This document shows positions 1 through 9,100 of a DNA stretch of 64,000 nucleotides, piece after piece. Position 1 is the stretch's first letter. Every line of letters begins with the position of its first letter. This stretch comes from an uncultured Luminiphilus sp. (GTDB lineage Bacteria; Pseudomonadota; Gammaproteobacteria; Pseudomonadales; Halieaceae). The DNA lies in assembly GCA_943789425.1 (NCBI GenBank), contig CALSUB010000008.1:60662-124661 (forward strand), read 5' to 3'. A model generated the notes under the pieces. The model ran no database searches and was not told where the DNA came from. It worked only from the letters and a program-made list of their open reading frames with translations. The position numbers and the translations under genes were made by a program.

Positions 1-9
1 TGAGTTGCC

Positions 10-810
10 TCAGGGTGTGTTCATGACTTGCGACTGGTAGACCCGTCCAGAGTCGCAACTGACGATGTCGCCATAGAGTGCGTTCCACTCGGTGCTGAGA
101 CCTTCATTCCACCAGATGTGGGTGAAATTGGCATACGCCGAATGTTTTGGATAACCCGTGATCCATTTGAAGCTAATCGCGTTGTCGATGCCTGATGGTG
201 CGCCGGCTCGTGGCCACAACTGGACTACTCCAAGGTCAGCGCCAGTCAGTCCGCGAGCGGTCAGTGCTTTAGCGAAAGCCATGTTAGCGACGAGTAGGTC
301 CGCATCGCCTTTTCCGTCATGATAAGAGCAGTCCGAAAACTCTGTTAGGTGATCACCCAATGTCCAGTCGTTGGCTGGGAGAACATCCCAAGCACCCCAT
401 TCGCTGTGCGAACATTGCTCAAGAAACTTGTTCGCCTCCACAAAGAGGTCTGCGCCATGCTCGGCGCGCTTGTCCATGTCGGCTCCGTAGTCAGCATAAT
501 TTTCCCAGTAGCCCAGCCATGTAAACTCGGTGGCGTACTGGCCATCAGAAAAATCTGGCCACATGAGTTGCCCCACGTGGTTTTGAAATGCATCGTGCTC
601 CTCTGCCCATGCATTCACAAGCGCTGCGTGTTTAACGGATTGCTGGTAGCCGTTTATCCCGTCTTTGAAGGAACATCCGTAGATCTCCACGGGGTTGCCC
701 ATGCTCCATTCGGGTTCGCTAGACGCATGGTTATCGGCAAGCGTCAAAGAGGCGGCGGCCATACCGGCAACACCTATCATGAGTTGTAAATTCAGTAGTC
801 GAAAATTCAT
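10..810 (-). CDS. secreted tandem two-cysteine-domain protein, unnamed family
   Basis: I do not recognise a named family. The product is about 266 aa with a signal peptide ending near ADNHA. It then holds two similar halves of about 110 residues. Each half opens with a Cys near a strand (YGCSF; SDCSY), has a central Trp/Pro-rich segment (LMWP; QLWPRAG) and a F.W.G/W.TGY-type stretch, and closes with a second Cys (LEQCSH; VSCDSG). The same pattern appears in the next gene upstream and, as one copy, in the gene at 11578. It probably acts in the periplasm. I place the start at the second nearby ATG (808-810), because AGGAG sits six bases before it and directly abuts the ATG at 814-816. It is downstream of, and probably co-transcribed with, the 890-1672 gene. 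Confidence 0.7.
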   Translation of the reverse strand: MNFRLLNLQLMIGVAGMAAASLTLADNHASSEPEWSMGNPVEIYGCSFKDGINGYQQSVKHAALVNAWAEEHDAFQNHVGQLMWPDFSDGQYATEFTWLGYWENYADYGADMDKRAEHGADLFVEANKFLEQCSHSEWGAWDVLPANDWTLGDHLTEFSDCSYHDGKGDADLLVANMAFAKALTARGLTGADLGVVQLWPRAGAPSGIDNAISFKWITGYPKHSAYANFTHIWWNEGLSTEWNALYGDIVSCDSGRVYQSQVMNTP

Positions 811-838
811 CAACATCTCCTTTGTGTTCGGTGTAGAT

Positions 839-866
839 GTCGCAACCGCTATTGCTGCGGTGCGAC
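839..866. repeat. strong inverted repeat between two secreted-protein genes
   Basis: GTCGC-A-ACCGC and GCGGT-GCGAC form a 10-bp stem with one bulged A around a seven-base loop TATTGCT. No T-run follows on either strand, so it is not a typical terminator. It lies in the 79-nt spacer of the likely operon and could cap or process the mRNA (inference). Confidence 0.5.
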
Positions 867-889
867 GTCATTGGTTTAGGTGATCGACA

Positions 890-1672
890 TTAAGGCCGGT
901 GAAGCACTGTCTCAATATTGAGTTGCTCACCGGTACAGTCTGCATAGTTCTGATCGTATTCACGTTGGCCACGCCAGCCGCCTGCTGCCTCCGACTTGCG
1001 CCGACTCATGTATGACTCCATGTCGGGGTAAATGGCTAAATGCGCAAAGTCGCCGGGCATGTTTGCTGCACCGGTGTGAGGAAAGACGACTGCCCATCCG
1101 ATCATGCCTGTGGGGTTGGCGGTGAGTTCTTCCACGTACTGAGCGTGCTTCTGAGACAGCTGTTCAAAGCCTACTTTAGGCGTGCACCAATTCCAGGTGA
1201 CGTAGCGATCGTCATCGCTTTCAAGTGCTTCTCGGTTGGCGTAAAGCACTTGAGCATGCGCTTGCTTCACATCGCAGACTGCCAGGGATTGCCAGCGTTC
1301 GTTCAGTGCCATCCCCGATTTTGAAGTGAGCCACAGGTCCCAGGATTTCCCCCAGCGCTCGTAGTCGCTGGCTAAAAATTCGACAAAATCGTAGGGCCAG
1401 GGGCGCGCCAGAGTCTGGTGCTCAAAGAGTGGGAATTGACGAACAAAAACGGGGTCCACGTCGTTTTTTTCAGCCCATGCGAGATAGTCCTCGACCATTG
1501 CGTGGTAATCGTCAAGGCTAACGCCGGGATTGAGCTTGCATAAGTTTGCCTGCAGGTTAAACGGCTGCTGCACGTTCATACCGTTTAGCATGTGATCATC
1601 GGCCAGCACAAAGGAGGAGGCTAAGATCGGTAAAATCATCATGACTCGCCAAGCTGATTTTAAGCACTGCAT
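890..1672 (-). CDS. secreted tandem two-cysteine-domain protein, paralogue
   Basis: The protein has 260 aa with a signal peptide (about residues 1-24, ending FVLADD). Two repeats follow. The first starts at ANLCKLN and ends at LAVCDV. The second starts at WNWCTP and ends at YADCTG. Each contains an amphipathic helix, a hydrophobic strand and a D...Y/W-rich segment as in the neighbouring 10-810 protein, although direct identity looks low. AGGA seven bases before the ATG supports this start. A Fur-box-like sequence lies 50-64 nt upstream, so iron limitation may control this gene and the one behind it. The function is unknown. A dimeric alpha/beta-barrel-like fold is possible but is only a guess from the strand/helix pattern. 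Confidence 0.7.
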   Translation of the reverse strand: MQCLKSAWRVMMILPILASSFVLADDHMLNGMNVQQPFNLQANLCKLNPGVSLDDYHAMVEDYLAWAEKNDVDPVFVRQFPLFEHQTLARPWPYDFVEFLASDYERWGKSWDLWLTSKSGMALNERWQSLAVCDVKQAHAQVLYANREALESDDDRYVTWNWCTPKVGFEQLSQKHAQYVEELTANPTGMIGWAVVFPHTGAANMPGDFAHLAIYPDMESYMSRRKSEAAGGWRGQREYDQNYADCTGEQLNIETVLHRP

Positions 1673-1721
1673 ATAGAGTTCCTTTTATCGTTTTATAGAA
1701 GTTCTCCCGCGTCATGATATG

Positions 1722-1736
1722 TGAGAATCATTTTCA
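1722..1736 (-). promoter_or_regulatory. Fur-box-like operator upstream of secreted-protein operon
   Basis: TGAGAATCATTTTCA matches the 7-1-7 Fur core TGATAATnATTATCA with one mismatch per arm. A TATAAA candidate -10 on the minus strand lies at 1692-1697, so the box would cover or flank the -35 region, a typical repressing position. Regulation by iron is inferred from the motif alone. Confidence 0.5.
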
Positions 1737-1868
1737 ATTGTGACTTAATGATAGCCGAGTATCAGCACGCGATCTTCAGACAAAATAAGCGAGGTCTTGG
1801 TAAGAGGTAAAGCAACACTTAAGCAGTCCACCGTCACAATTATGCAACGCCTGCTTGGCCAGCGTGGG

Positions 1869-3167
1869 TTAGGCTTCTTCCCCTTTGGAAGCGCGCAGCA
1901 AGAGATAAACCAGCCCGCCACTCGCCAGAATCGCCAAGGTGATGAGGGCCTCTACCGGCCGCTGAAGCACGATATAGATGAGGGTCCAACCCGTGATGCC
2001 GAGAAAAATAAGCGGTGTGATCGGATAAAAGGAGACTCGAAATGGGCGACGTAGCTCGGGTTGTCGCCAACGCAGTACAAAAAGTCCGAGTACGGTGGCG
2101 AAGGTATTGAGCGCCATGGTGGCGCCAGAGAAGATGAGAATCTGCTCGAAAGAAGCGGTCCAGAGAAACAATAAGGAAGTAGCTGACTGAAACAGGATGG
2201 CTGTCACAGGAATGCCGTCCCGATTTTGTCGCGCAAGTGGGGCAAATCGCGGATAGTCTTGGCCGATGCGTTGTAAAACTCGAGGCCCAGCCAAGATCAT
2301 CGCGCTAATGGTTGAGATGAGGAGCAAAGCGAGTAACAGGCCCATGAAGGTTCCTAGTGTTGAACCGAAGGCAAATTCGGCCGCAATAACACCAATTTCG
2401 ACCTTGCCGATCATTGCCTCCATCGGTGCAACCGACAAAAACACATAGTTGAGTAAGCAGTATAAGCACGCGACTACCGTGGTGCTGACGCCGAGGACCC
2501 AGGGCAAACTTTTTTGCGGTGAGGCCAGTTCGCCACTGATGTAAGTCGCCGCATTCCAGCCGGAGTAGGCGTAGTTTACGTAAATCAGTGAGACCGCAAA
2601 TGCGCCACTGCCCAGCAATGCTCCCGATTCGCTTGTCCACGTGAAGTCCGCTTGATGCTCCGTGGACCCGAGCAGCAGCGCGGCTGCCGAGAACCCAAGG
2701 ATCAAGATGAGTTTCAGCAGTGTGAAAATGGTTTGTGTCCCGCCACTGCGGCGGTGACTGGTGCAATGAGCCGTCGTCAGCAACACAATGGCAACGGTGG
2801 CAACCCATGTTGGATTCACGGATAAACCGCTGGCCGCCAAATAGCTGCCCAGTGTCAACGCAGCGAGCGCGGTCGGGGCGGCAAAGCCGACCGTGGCAGA
2901 GACCCAGCCAGAGATAAAGCCAGCACAGGGATGGTAAATTTCGGTCAGAAAATGATACTCGCCTCCCGACTTCGGGAGGGCCGCCCCCAGCTCCGCGTAG
3001 CTCAAGGCGCCACAAAGTGCCGATAATCCCCCAACGACCCACAGCACTATGAGCACAGGGGCTGATTGAATATCCATTAACTGGAAGCCCAGGCTCGTAA
3101 AGACGCCGGTGCCAATCATATTGGCAATGACGACGGCGGCGGCAACGGTGGGGGGGAAGTGAGACAT
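1869..3167 (-). CDS. APC-family amino acid permease
   Basis: This is a cytoplasmic-membrane transporter of the amino acid-polyamine-organocation superfamily, likely a proton-coupled importer or exchanger of an amino acid or amine. The 432-aa product has about twelve hydrophobic segments. The conserved first-helix glycine motif is visible (NMIGTGVFTS), as is the helix-3-side segment SYAELGAALPKSGGEY, typical of the family. The substrate cannot be told. I prefer the ATG at 3167. The open frame extends ten codons to a TTG, but that region overlaps a possible 38-aa ORF ending five bases before this ATG. azlCD, also amino acid exporters, lie just upstream in the same direction. Confidence 0.85.
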   Translation of the reverse strand: MSHFPPTVAAAVVIANMIGTGVFTSLGFQLMDIQSAPVLIVLWVVGGLSALCGALSYAELGAALPKSGGEYHFLTEIYHPCAGFISGWVSATVGFAAPTALAALTLGSYLAASGLSVNPTWVATVAIVLLTTAHCTSHRRSGGTQTIFTLLKLILILGFSAAALLLGSTEHQADFTWTSESGALLGSGAFAVSLIYVNYAYSGWNAATYISGELASPQKSLPWVLGVSTTVVACLYCLLNYVFLSVAPMEAMIGKVEIGVIAAEFAFGSTLGTFMGLLLALLLISTISAMILAGPRVLQRIGQDYPRFAPLARQNRDGIPVTAILFQSATSLLFLWTASFEQILIFSGATMALNTFATVLGLFVLRWRQPELRRPFRVSFYPITPLIFLGITGWTLIYIVLQRPVEALITLAILASGGLVYLLLRASKGEEA

Positions 3168-3171
3168 GGCG

Positions 3172-3288
3172 TTATTGGTAGATGACTTGATGGACAAGCT
3201 TGCGATCTAGCATTGTACGAATTTCCTCATGGCCTTTAGCGACCGTGTCGAGCGTCTCTTTGTTCTCGCCATGACCCTCAGCTAGCAA
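3172..3288 (-). CDS. possible small charged protein between azlD and permease
   Basis: This is a 38-aa open frame (TTG start) in the azlD-permease gap. Its composition looks protein-like: rich in Glu, Lys, His and Thr, with a helix-prone stretch ENKETLDTVAKGHEEIRTML. AAGG sits eight bases before the TTG. Its TAA is four bases before the permease ATG, a coupling-type arrangement. It matches no family I know and could be a chance frame or the remnant of a longer gene. Confidence 0.3.
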   Translation of the reverse strand: MLAEGHGENKETLDTVAKGHEEIRTMLDRKLVHQVIYQ

Positions 3289-3298
3289 TTTATTCGCC

Positions 3299-3604
3299 TT
3301 AAAGGAGCCAGCCGAGTAACCAGTAAATCGACATTCCGGTGATTAACGCGAGAATATGGTTGCCGGTCCCTTTGGCTACGATCGCGGTACCGATGAGGCC
3401 CACGATTTCGGGCACACCAGCAACGAGTTCGCCGTCGGGTGTGGTCAATAACGACACCACTAGTGCGGCCATCACCGTCGGGGCAACATACTCGAGTGCT
3501 TGCAACATGATGGGTGGGAATTGATAGCGAGCCAATGCAAAGATAAAAAAGGCCCGCATGAGGTAGGAGCCAATTCCCGTCAGAATGATCGCAGTGAGAA
3601 TCAT
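3299..3604 (-). CDS. azlD: AzlD-like branched-chain amino acid exporter subunit
   Basis: A 101-aa membrane protein with four hydrophobic segments, the usual size for AzlD/YgaH. It acts with AzlC in export of branched-chain amino acids, their analogues or methionine across the inner membrane. The motif GIGSYLMRAFFI near the N-terminus and a central LEYVAPTVMAALV segment are typical. Its ATG overlaps the azlC stop as ATGA, which indicates translational coupling. The substrate is inferred from the family only. Confidence 0.85.
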   Translation of the reverse strand: MILTAIILTGIGSYLMRAFFIFALARYQFPPIMLQALEYVAPTVMAALVVSLLTTPDGELVAGVPEIVGLIGTAIVAKGTGNHILALITGMSIYWLLGWLL

Positions 3605-4287
3605 GGCTGACCTCGACGCGTGACCAGCAACATGATGAGGACGCTAATGAGCACGGCCACCAAAAGCCCTGCGCGATTAGGGAGCTCGGCAAATAGATAG
3701 GCCATGATCATGGCGAGGAGTGCCGCTCCGATTTTATCCGGGCGGTTACTGGCTGCCATCATCAGGCTGACGAAGAGCACTGGCGCGGCAAACTCAACAC
3801 CCCAACTCGCGGGAATAGCAGGGCCGAGCATGACGCCTATTGCGGTGAACAGCATCCACAATGACCAAAAGGTGAAACCTGCAGCCAGAAAATAGCGTCG
3901 GAAGGTATCCGGTTCCTTGATGGGGTTGAGTTGACTCAACACGAAGACCTGATCAATGAGGACGTAAGGCCCGACCCATCTAAACCAAGTGGGTTGATTT
4001 TGAAATTGAGGTGCCAGCGCAACGGAATAAAGCATGTGACGCGCACCCACCACCAAGGCGGCACTGACGGCAGCGGCGACCGATGCGCCCTCGCCAATCA
4101 ATGTAAACAGCGTTACCTGTATTGCGCCGCCAAATATAATGGGGGATGAAGACCAGCCCAGCCACTCTGGAATACCTGCATTGGCGACCACTACACCAAA
4201 TACGAACGCGAACGGAATCGCGGGAATAAACAGCGGCAGGGCGCCCAATGCACCGCTGATCACCGGTGATGACCGCTCCGTACTCAC
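3601..4287 (-). CDS. azlC: AzlC-like branched-chain amino acid exporter subunit
   Basis: A 228-aa integral membrane protein of the AzlC/YgaZ family, with six or so hydrophobic helices and the characteristic segments PLFIPAIPFAFVFGVV and ARHMLYSVALAP. It is the large subunit of the two-component exporter and its stop overlaps azlD by four bases. The start is a GTG (MSTERSSP...). No regulator of the Lrp/AsnC type is visible next to it, unlike many azlCD loci. Confidence 0.88.
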   Translation of the reverse strand: MSTERSSPVISGALGALPLFIPAIPFAFVFGVVVANAGIPEWLGWSSSPIIFGGAIQVTLFTLIGEGASVAAAVSAALVVGARHMLYSVALAPQFQNQPTWFRWVGPYVLIDQVFVLSQLNPIKEPDTFRRYFLAAGFTFWSLWMLFTAIGVMLGPAIPASWGVEFAAPVLFVSLMMAASNRPDKIGAALLAMIMAYLFAELPNRAGLLVAVLISVLIMLLVTRRGQP

Positions 4288-4834
4288 AGAAGCAGACCGG
4301 AAACCCGCAGGGGTAGCGCGATGGGTAAAAACAAGAGCAGCGTAAAGTGCGTCATCGGAGTCCTATCAGAGCGAGTGTGGCGAACAGCGAGCCTGTCTTA
4401 CGATGGCCCAGTGTTGGCGAGCGTCAGCATACGATAAATGCAGGGAATGTCTCATGTTATTCCCCTCTGAAGCGTTTGGCACTGACTGTGAGATTCCGTC
4501 TACTTCGCTGGAAAAAGATCGGCACAGTCCCGCGTCCGAGTATTATCCGAACACTTCATCAGGATACAACCAAGTCATACATGATGAGCAGTGGGGCAGC
4601 CGCATTCGCTGCTTGATAACGCTTGCGTGGTTCTATTTTAGCTATGGTCACGCCAATATGAACGGTTTGTCGGCTAAAAACACAGCCGACATCCGAGTAT
4701 CCTGCGTCCCTTATGTTATCAGTAGGCTCGATTCGCGCACGCTACAATCTCACGCGAGAGTGAGTGCGGATAACAAGATGACTGAGAATAGGGTGGGTAT
4801 CCATGAACCGTTTTGAGCGGGAAGCACTTCGCTG
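4288..4834. other. 547-bp gene-free region
   Basis: No convincing coding frame: the longest one (4403-4816) has a composition unlike a protein and no supporting start signal. It holds an 8-bp inverted repeat TGTCGGCT/AGCCGACA (4668-4675 and 4684-4691, loop AAAAACAC) without a T-run, and a TACAAT that may be a -10 element about 90 bases before the DUF418 gene. Confidence 0.5.
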
Positions 4835-6017
4835 ATGGTGATGACACATGCCAGTGAGCGTATTGCCTTTTTTGATGTGCTCCGGGGGGTGGCGCTGTTC
4901 GGCATTTTGATCGTCAATGTGTTCAGTTTCGGCGCGGATTCAATCGCTTGGGCAGGGCCCCTAGACCGCGCTTTCTGGACACTCAAGCACACTTTCTTCG
5001 AATCTAAATTCTGGGCTCTTTACAGCTTATTGTTTGGCATTGGATTTTATCTGCAGAGGCTGTCGCCCACCTACACGGTGGGGCGAGCGGTTCGAAGACT
5101 GCTGGTTCTGATGGTTTTGGGTTGCCTGCATGGTCTGTTGTTTGAGGGCGACATTCTCATGCTGTATGCGGAACTTGGCCTACTGCTTATTGGTTCTCAA
5201 TCGGCTTCCCAATCATTGGCTTGTGTGTGTGGGTGTTGTGCTCAGTCTCAGTTTTCCTTTGGGGCATTTATTCGGGGGTGATCGTGGCGACGAATGGCCG
5301 CCGGAGGACAGAGACGAGGCCATTGAATGGCTTGAAGACGACTTGGCGCACTCACCGTTATCAATCGGTTATTTTGCCGACGTGCTCGATTACCATCGTG
5401 AGAACATTCCAGAGTTGTTCTGGGCCGACTGGCAATATCCAGATTCAGGACTGCTGGTACTGACCTTTTTTTTATGCGGTGTTTATTTCATGCGCGTTGG
5501 GTGGTCTCGACTGCAGACCTTGTCGATGTCATCTTGTTTTCGCATGGCGGCGAGTTGTTGGCTGGCGGGCCTTTTATTGATGGGGATAGAGCGCTACTTA
5601 GCGGCAACTATGGGCTACCAGGTGTTTAGCAAGTCAACTGCGTCAGCGCTCTGGGTGCTGGTCGGAGATGTCGTCTATCTGTGCGCCACCCTATTACTAA
5701 CGGGTGCTTGGTTTGTCAGTGTTTGGTGCTGGACCCGAAGCCATCGCTTTATCGCCCTTCGTGCACGTGTTGCCAGTGCAGGTCGCGTGAGTCTATCGGC
5801 GTACCTTAGCCAGACCCTTATTTTTACGACGGTATTCTATGGCTATGGCCTCGGCAAAGCCTTTCAATGGGGGCCGTTCGCGGTGTGCTGTTTTGCGGTA
5901 ATGGTTTACCTCGCGCAGTTGATGATCTGCCACTGGTGGTGTCAGCGATTCCGCCTCGGACCAATGGAGTGGTTATGGCGCTCTCTCACCAATCTTCGTT
6001 GGGAGTCAATTCGATAG
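4835..6017 (+). pseudogene. DUF418 membrane protein, frame broken by one extra base
   Basis: The first frame (4835 to about 5194) has the classic DUF418/YeiB opening, SERIAFFDVLRGVALFGILI, and continues to LYAELGLLLIG. The second frame carries on with NRLPNHWLVCVGVVLSL and reaches the DUF418 C-terminal block (RVSLSAYLSQTLIF ... GPMEWLWRSLT). Dropping one T at about 5194-5195 (GGTTCTC) joins them without loss into one protein of about 393 aa with many membrane helices. The family function is poorly known; it is a multi-pass inner-membrane protein. Either a recent frameshift or a base-calling insertion fits; the sequence on both sides of the break is intact. Confidence 0.8.
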
Positions 6018-6102
6018 GTGCGGTCGCGTGCCCTTGTGCTAACTGCAGGCGCTGCCCCGTCGACTGCCCTTGCTAGAACAGCTCATTGAAAAGACGCCAG
6101 TC

Positions 6103-9100
6103 TCAGTGTGTCAGGGGCGCGGGAGTGACGGGTTGAGTCGGGCTGCCTGTGTGCAGTCCGGGCGGGAGCTGCATCGCCTTTAGGATCAATGACTGGGGAG
6201 ATACCGTTACATTATCTGCTAGCGTGGCGCCGCCCATCAGCATTGAGCCATGGTTGATCACGGTGTTGTTGCCAATCTTGGTTCGCGCCACATTGAGTAT
6301 GCGATTCTCAAAGCTGTGGAGTTGCATTTGGCCATTCACTACGCAGTCATCACCAATATCCACAGCGTGCCAGTCAGAGAGCTGAATGGGTAGCCCGATT
6401 AGGCTTCGTTGGCCGATTCGACAGCCAAATCGCCGCAACAACGGGTTAGCCAGCGCGGTGCCTGCGATGGTACTCATAAAGCTCGACATGAGTCTAAAAA
6501 AGCAATCTTGTGCAAGAAAATACGCAAAGTGTCGCACCGACCAAAAAGGAGCAGTGCTTTTGGCTCCCCAGGAATTCCCTACGAGCAGATACTTAATGAG
6601 CAATGCGAGGAGCGGCAAGCTGATCGGGAATAGGATGCTGGTGACCAGTGCGGCCCCAATGTTGCTTAAACCCAAAGCATTGAGGGATACCAGCAGCGTG
6701 GTGGCGAGAAAGACGGTGATGCCCGGTACAACGCCAACTGAGGCAAAATCATTTAATACAAAACGCATCATAAAGACCCACCAGGATGGCCTAGGGTGAA
6801 CAGGTTGCGCCGGCTGCGATGTCGCGCCGAGCGATAGCGGTGGGTTCCCTGCGAGAACCCGCGGCAGGTCTGGACGATCTGTGTACTGCTCTCGGTAGTC
6901 ATGTGGCCCAATGGGCGTCGAAACCCCTAGGAGCAAATTGCCAGGCATCGCGCCAGGCTCAATCATGGCGTTATTGCTAGCGAAAAAGCCCGCGGGTAAT
7001 CGCAATGGCTTGACCAAAAGAAATGCGCCGTGTTCGTCTAAAACGTTGCAGTAACATCCTTGAGCGATAAAAATATTGGCATCGGCGTCAAGTTGTTCGG
7101 GTAATACATTCACGAGCGCGTCGCATTCTGAGGCGCCGACTCGAGAGAATTTCACGCCGGCGAGTGCTCGCAGATACTGCCCTGTCAGACTCCAACCCCA
7201 CATTTGCTGAATTTGATTCATTTTGGTTTGTCGATATCGGGCCAGAGTCCCCGTGAGGCTGAAGGCACTCACCCATCCCGGCGGGGTAGGGGTCAGCCTA
7301 AGAAAAAGGCAAAGCAGAAGCGAACTAGACAACACGCCGATCCAGATGCCGGCGATGCCAGCACCCCCTATTTTGAGAATGCCACCGAGGGTGAGCGCAG
7401 CATCGTCCACGTTGAGCGTATTGAGCGCGTCCAGACCGAGAAAAAACGACGCGATGAGCGCGATAAACGCGCCGGGGATCACCACCAATGACAGTTCGAG
7501 TGCCAGCTGTAGCAGGACATTGCGCACATCGATGGCGGCCATGATGAGTCCGCTGCGCTGCGGCTGACTAGGCGTTTTCACTTGATGAAACCTGCCCACC
7601 ACGGCGCCTGGAACGCCACTGACTTGTGAGTAGGCGTCGCAGGCGTTTTGTAGCGACGACAAGGGCGTTAACCACGAACCCTCCCCGAGAGTGCCGCCTG
7701 CGGACACCATGGCTCGACTCCCCACTCGAGCGCGGGGGCCAATGTGTATGGGTTTTAGAGTAAAGACAGAAGATTCCCATTCGATCGTGCTGATTTGTGC
7801 CCCCGCCTGAATTACCGCGCCTTGTTCAATCGTCATCAGGGAGAGCGGGCCATACCATTCGGTGCTTTGTGCAATAAAGGTGCCGGGGTGAATGTGTGCG
7901 CCAAGACGACGTAAAGCCCAATTAAAAAGGTTCGGACTTCTCAGGCCATTCACCAGCGGTCTCAAGACAAAGCCCGCTTGTTGTTCCATCCACCAGACCT
8001 GCAGATGGTGACTGGAATATTTTTGATAGCGTCCCGGTTCTAATGTGGCTTCTACCGCCATTCCACGCTGGATCAGACGTAGCAAAACGACCCAACTCAA
8101 GTTCACGAAGGGCACAATCATATAGAGGCAATAACTAATAATGGTGGCGCTTAAAAAGCCCAACACGTCGCCCGCGAGCAGTAGGACCTCTGGATCAATA
8201 ATCGCCAGTCCCAGTCCCGCAACGAGTACCAGCGGTACGCGCAGTAAAACCGAGGCACTCGCTTGTAGTGCACTGAACGAGCGAAATGAGTACACCCGGC
8301 TCTCGACCTCAGCGTCGTCCAGAATGGGCGGGTTGGGTTGACTGCTGGCGAGTCCGGCCTGGGGCTGAGTCGCGCAAGTGAGTGCCGCGATATCGGCGGC
8401 ACAGCGATATTCGCTCAGCAGAGCTCGGACGGTCACAGGGTAGCCCGCCGATTGCAGTGTTTGTGTGAGTTGCGCAATGGCAATCGAATGAGCGCCCCAC
8501 TCAACAAAGTCGTCGCGCCAACCAAGCTCGCTGCCCAATTGCGTTCGGCACAGCGCCAGCACATCCGCGTCGAGCGACTCGCTTAGCGCGTCATCGTGTT
8601 GTGGGCTGAATACCGGTCTCTCATTAGCTGTGCTTGACAGCGCTGCAATCCTCGGTAATGCGCGTCGATCGATCTTGCCCGACGCGGCGAGGAGGTCGAA
8701 TTGGTCGATCAGAAAGACCCGGCTGGGTACGGCATAGGGAGGGAATTTTTGTCCTACGAGCGCCTGCGCCTCAGCCAGTAGTGGTTGCTCTAGCAGTTGT
8801 ACATTTGCGTTTGCTTGAGTTTGACCCCATAGCGATGGCGCGCGAATGAAGGCGATCAGCTCGCTGTTTTGGCAATCGAGTACCGCAGTTTCGAACTCCG
8901 CAAAGTGATCTTGCAACAGCGATTCAATCGGCTGGGCTTCGACGCGAAATCCCCGAACTTTGAGCTGCGCATCGAGACGACCGTGGAAATGAACTCTCAA
9001 GGTTAAGGGATCAACATGGCATCGATCACCCGATCGATACAGGCGACCGAATTCGGGGTGTGTGAAAAACTGTGTTGCGGTGGCTTCCGGTCGATTACGG

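Noticed and set aside
349..789. 146-aa open frame opposite the first secreted-protein gene
   Set aside because: It overlaps a gene with a signal peptide, a good ribosome binding site and a paralogue; the antisense frame has no recognisable domain.
4403..4816. 137-aa frame in the gap before DUF418
   Set aside because: Composition is unlike a protein, no ribosome binding site is seen and no motif is present.
7204..7567. Overlapping plus-strand frames within the synthetase gene
   Set aside because: They are antisense to conserved membrane and soluble domains of the synthetase.
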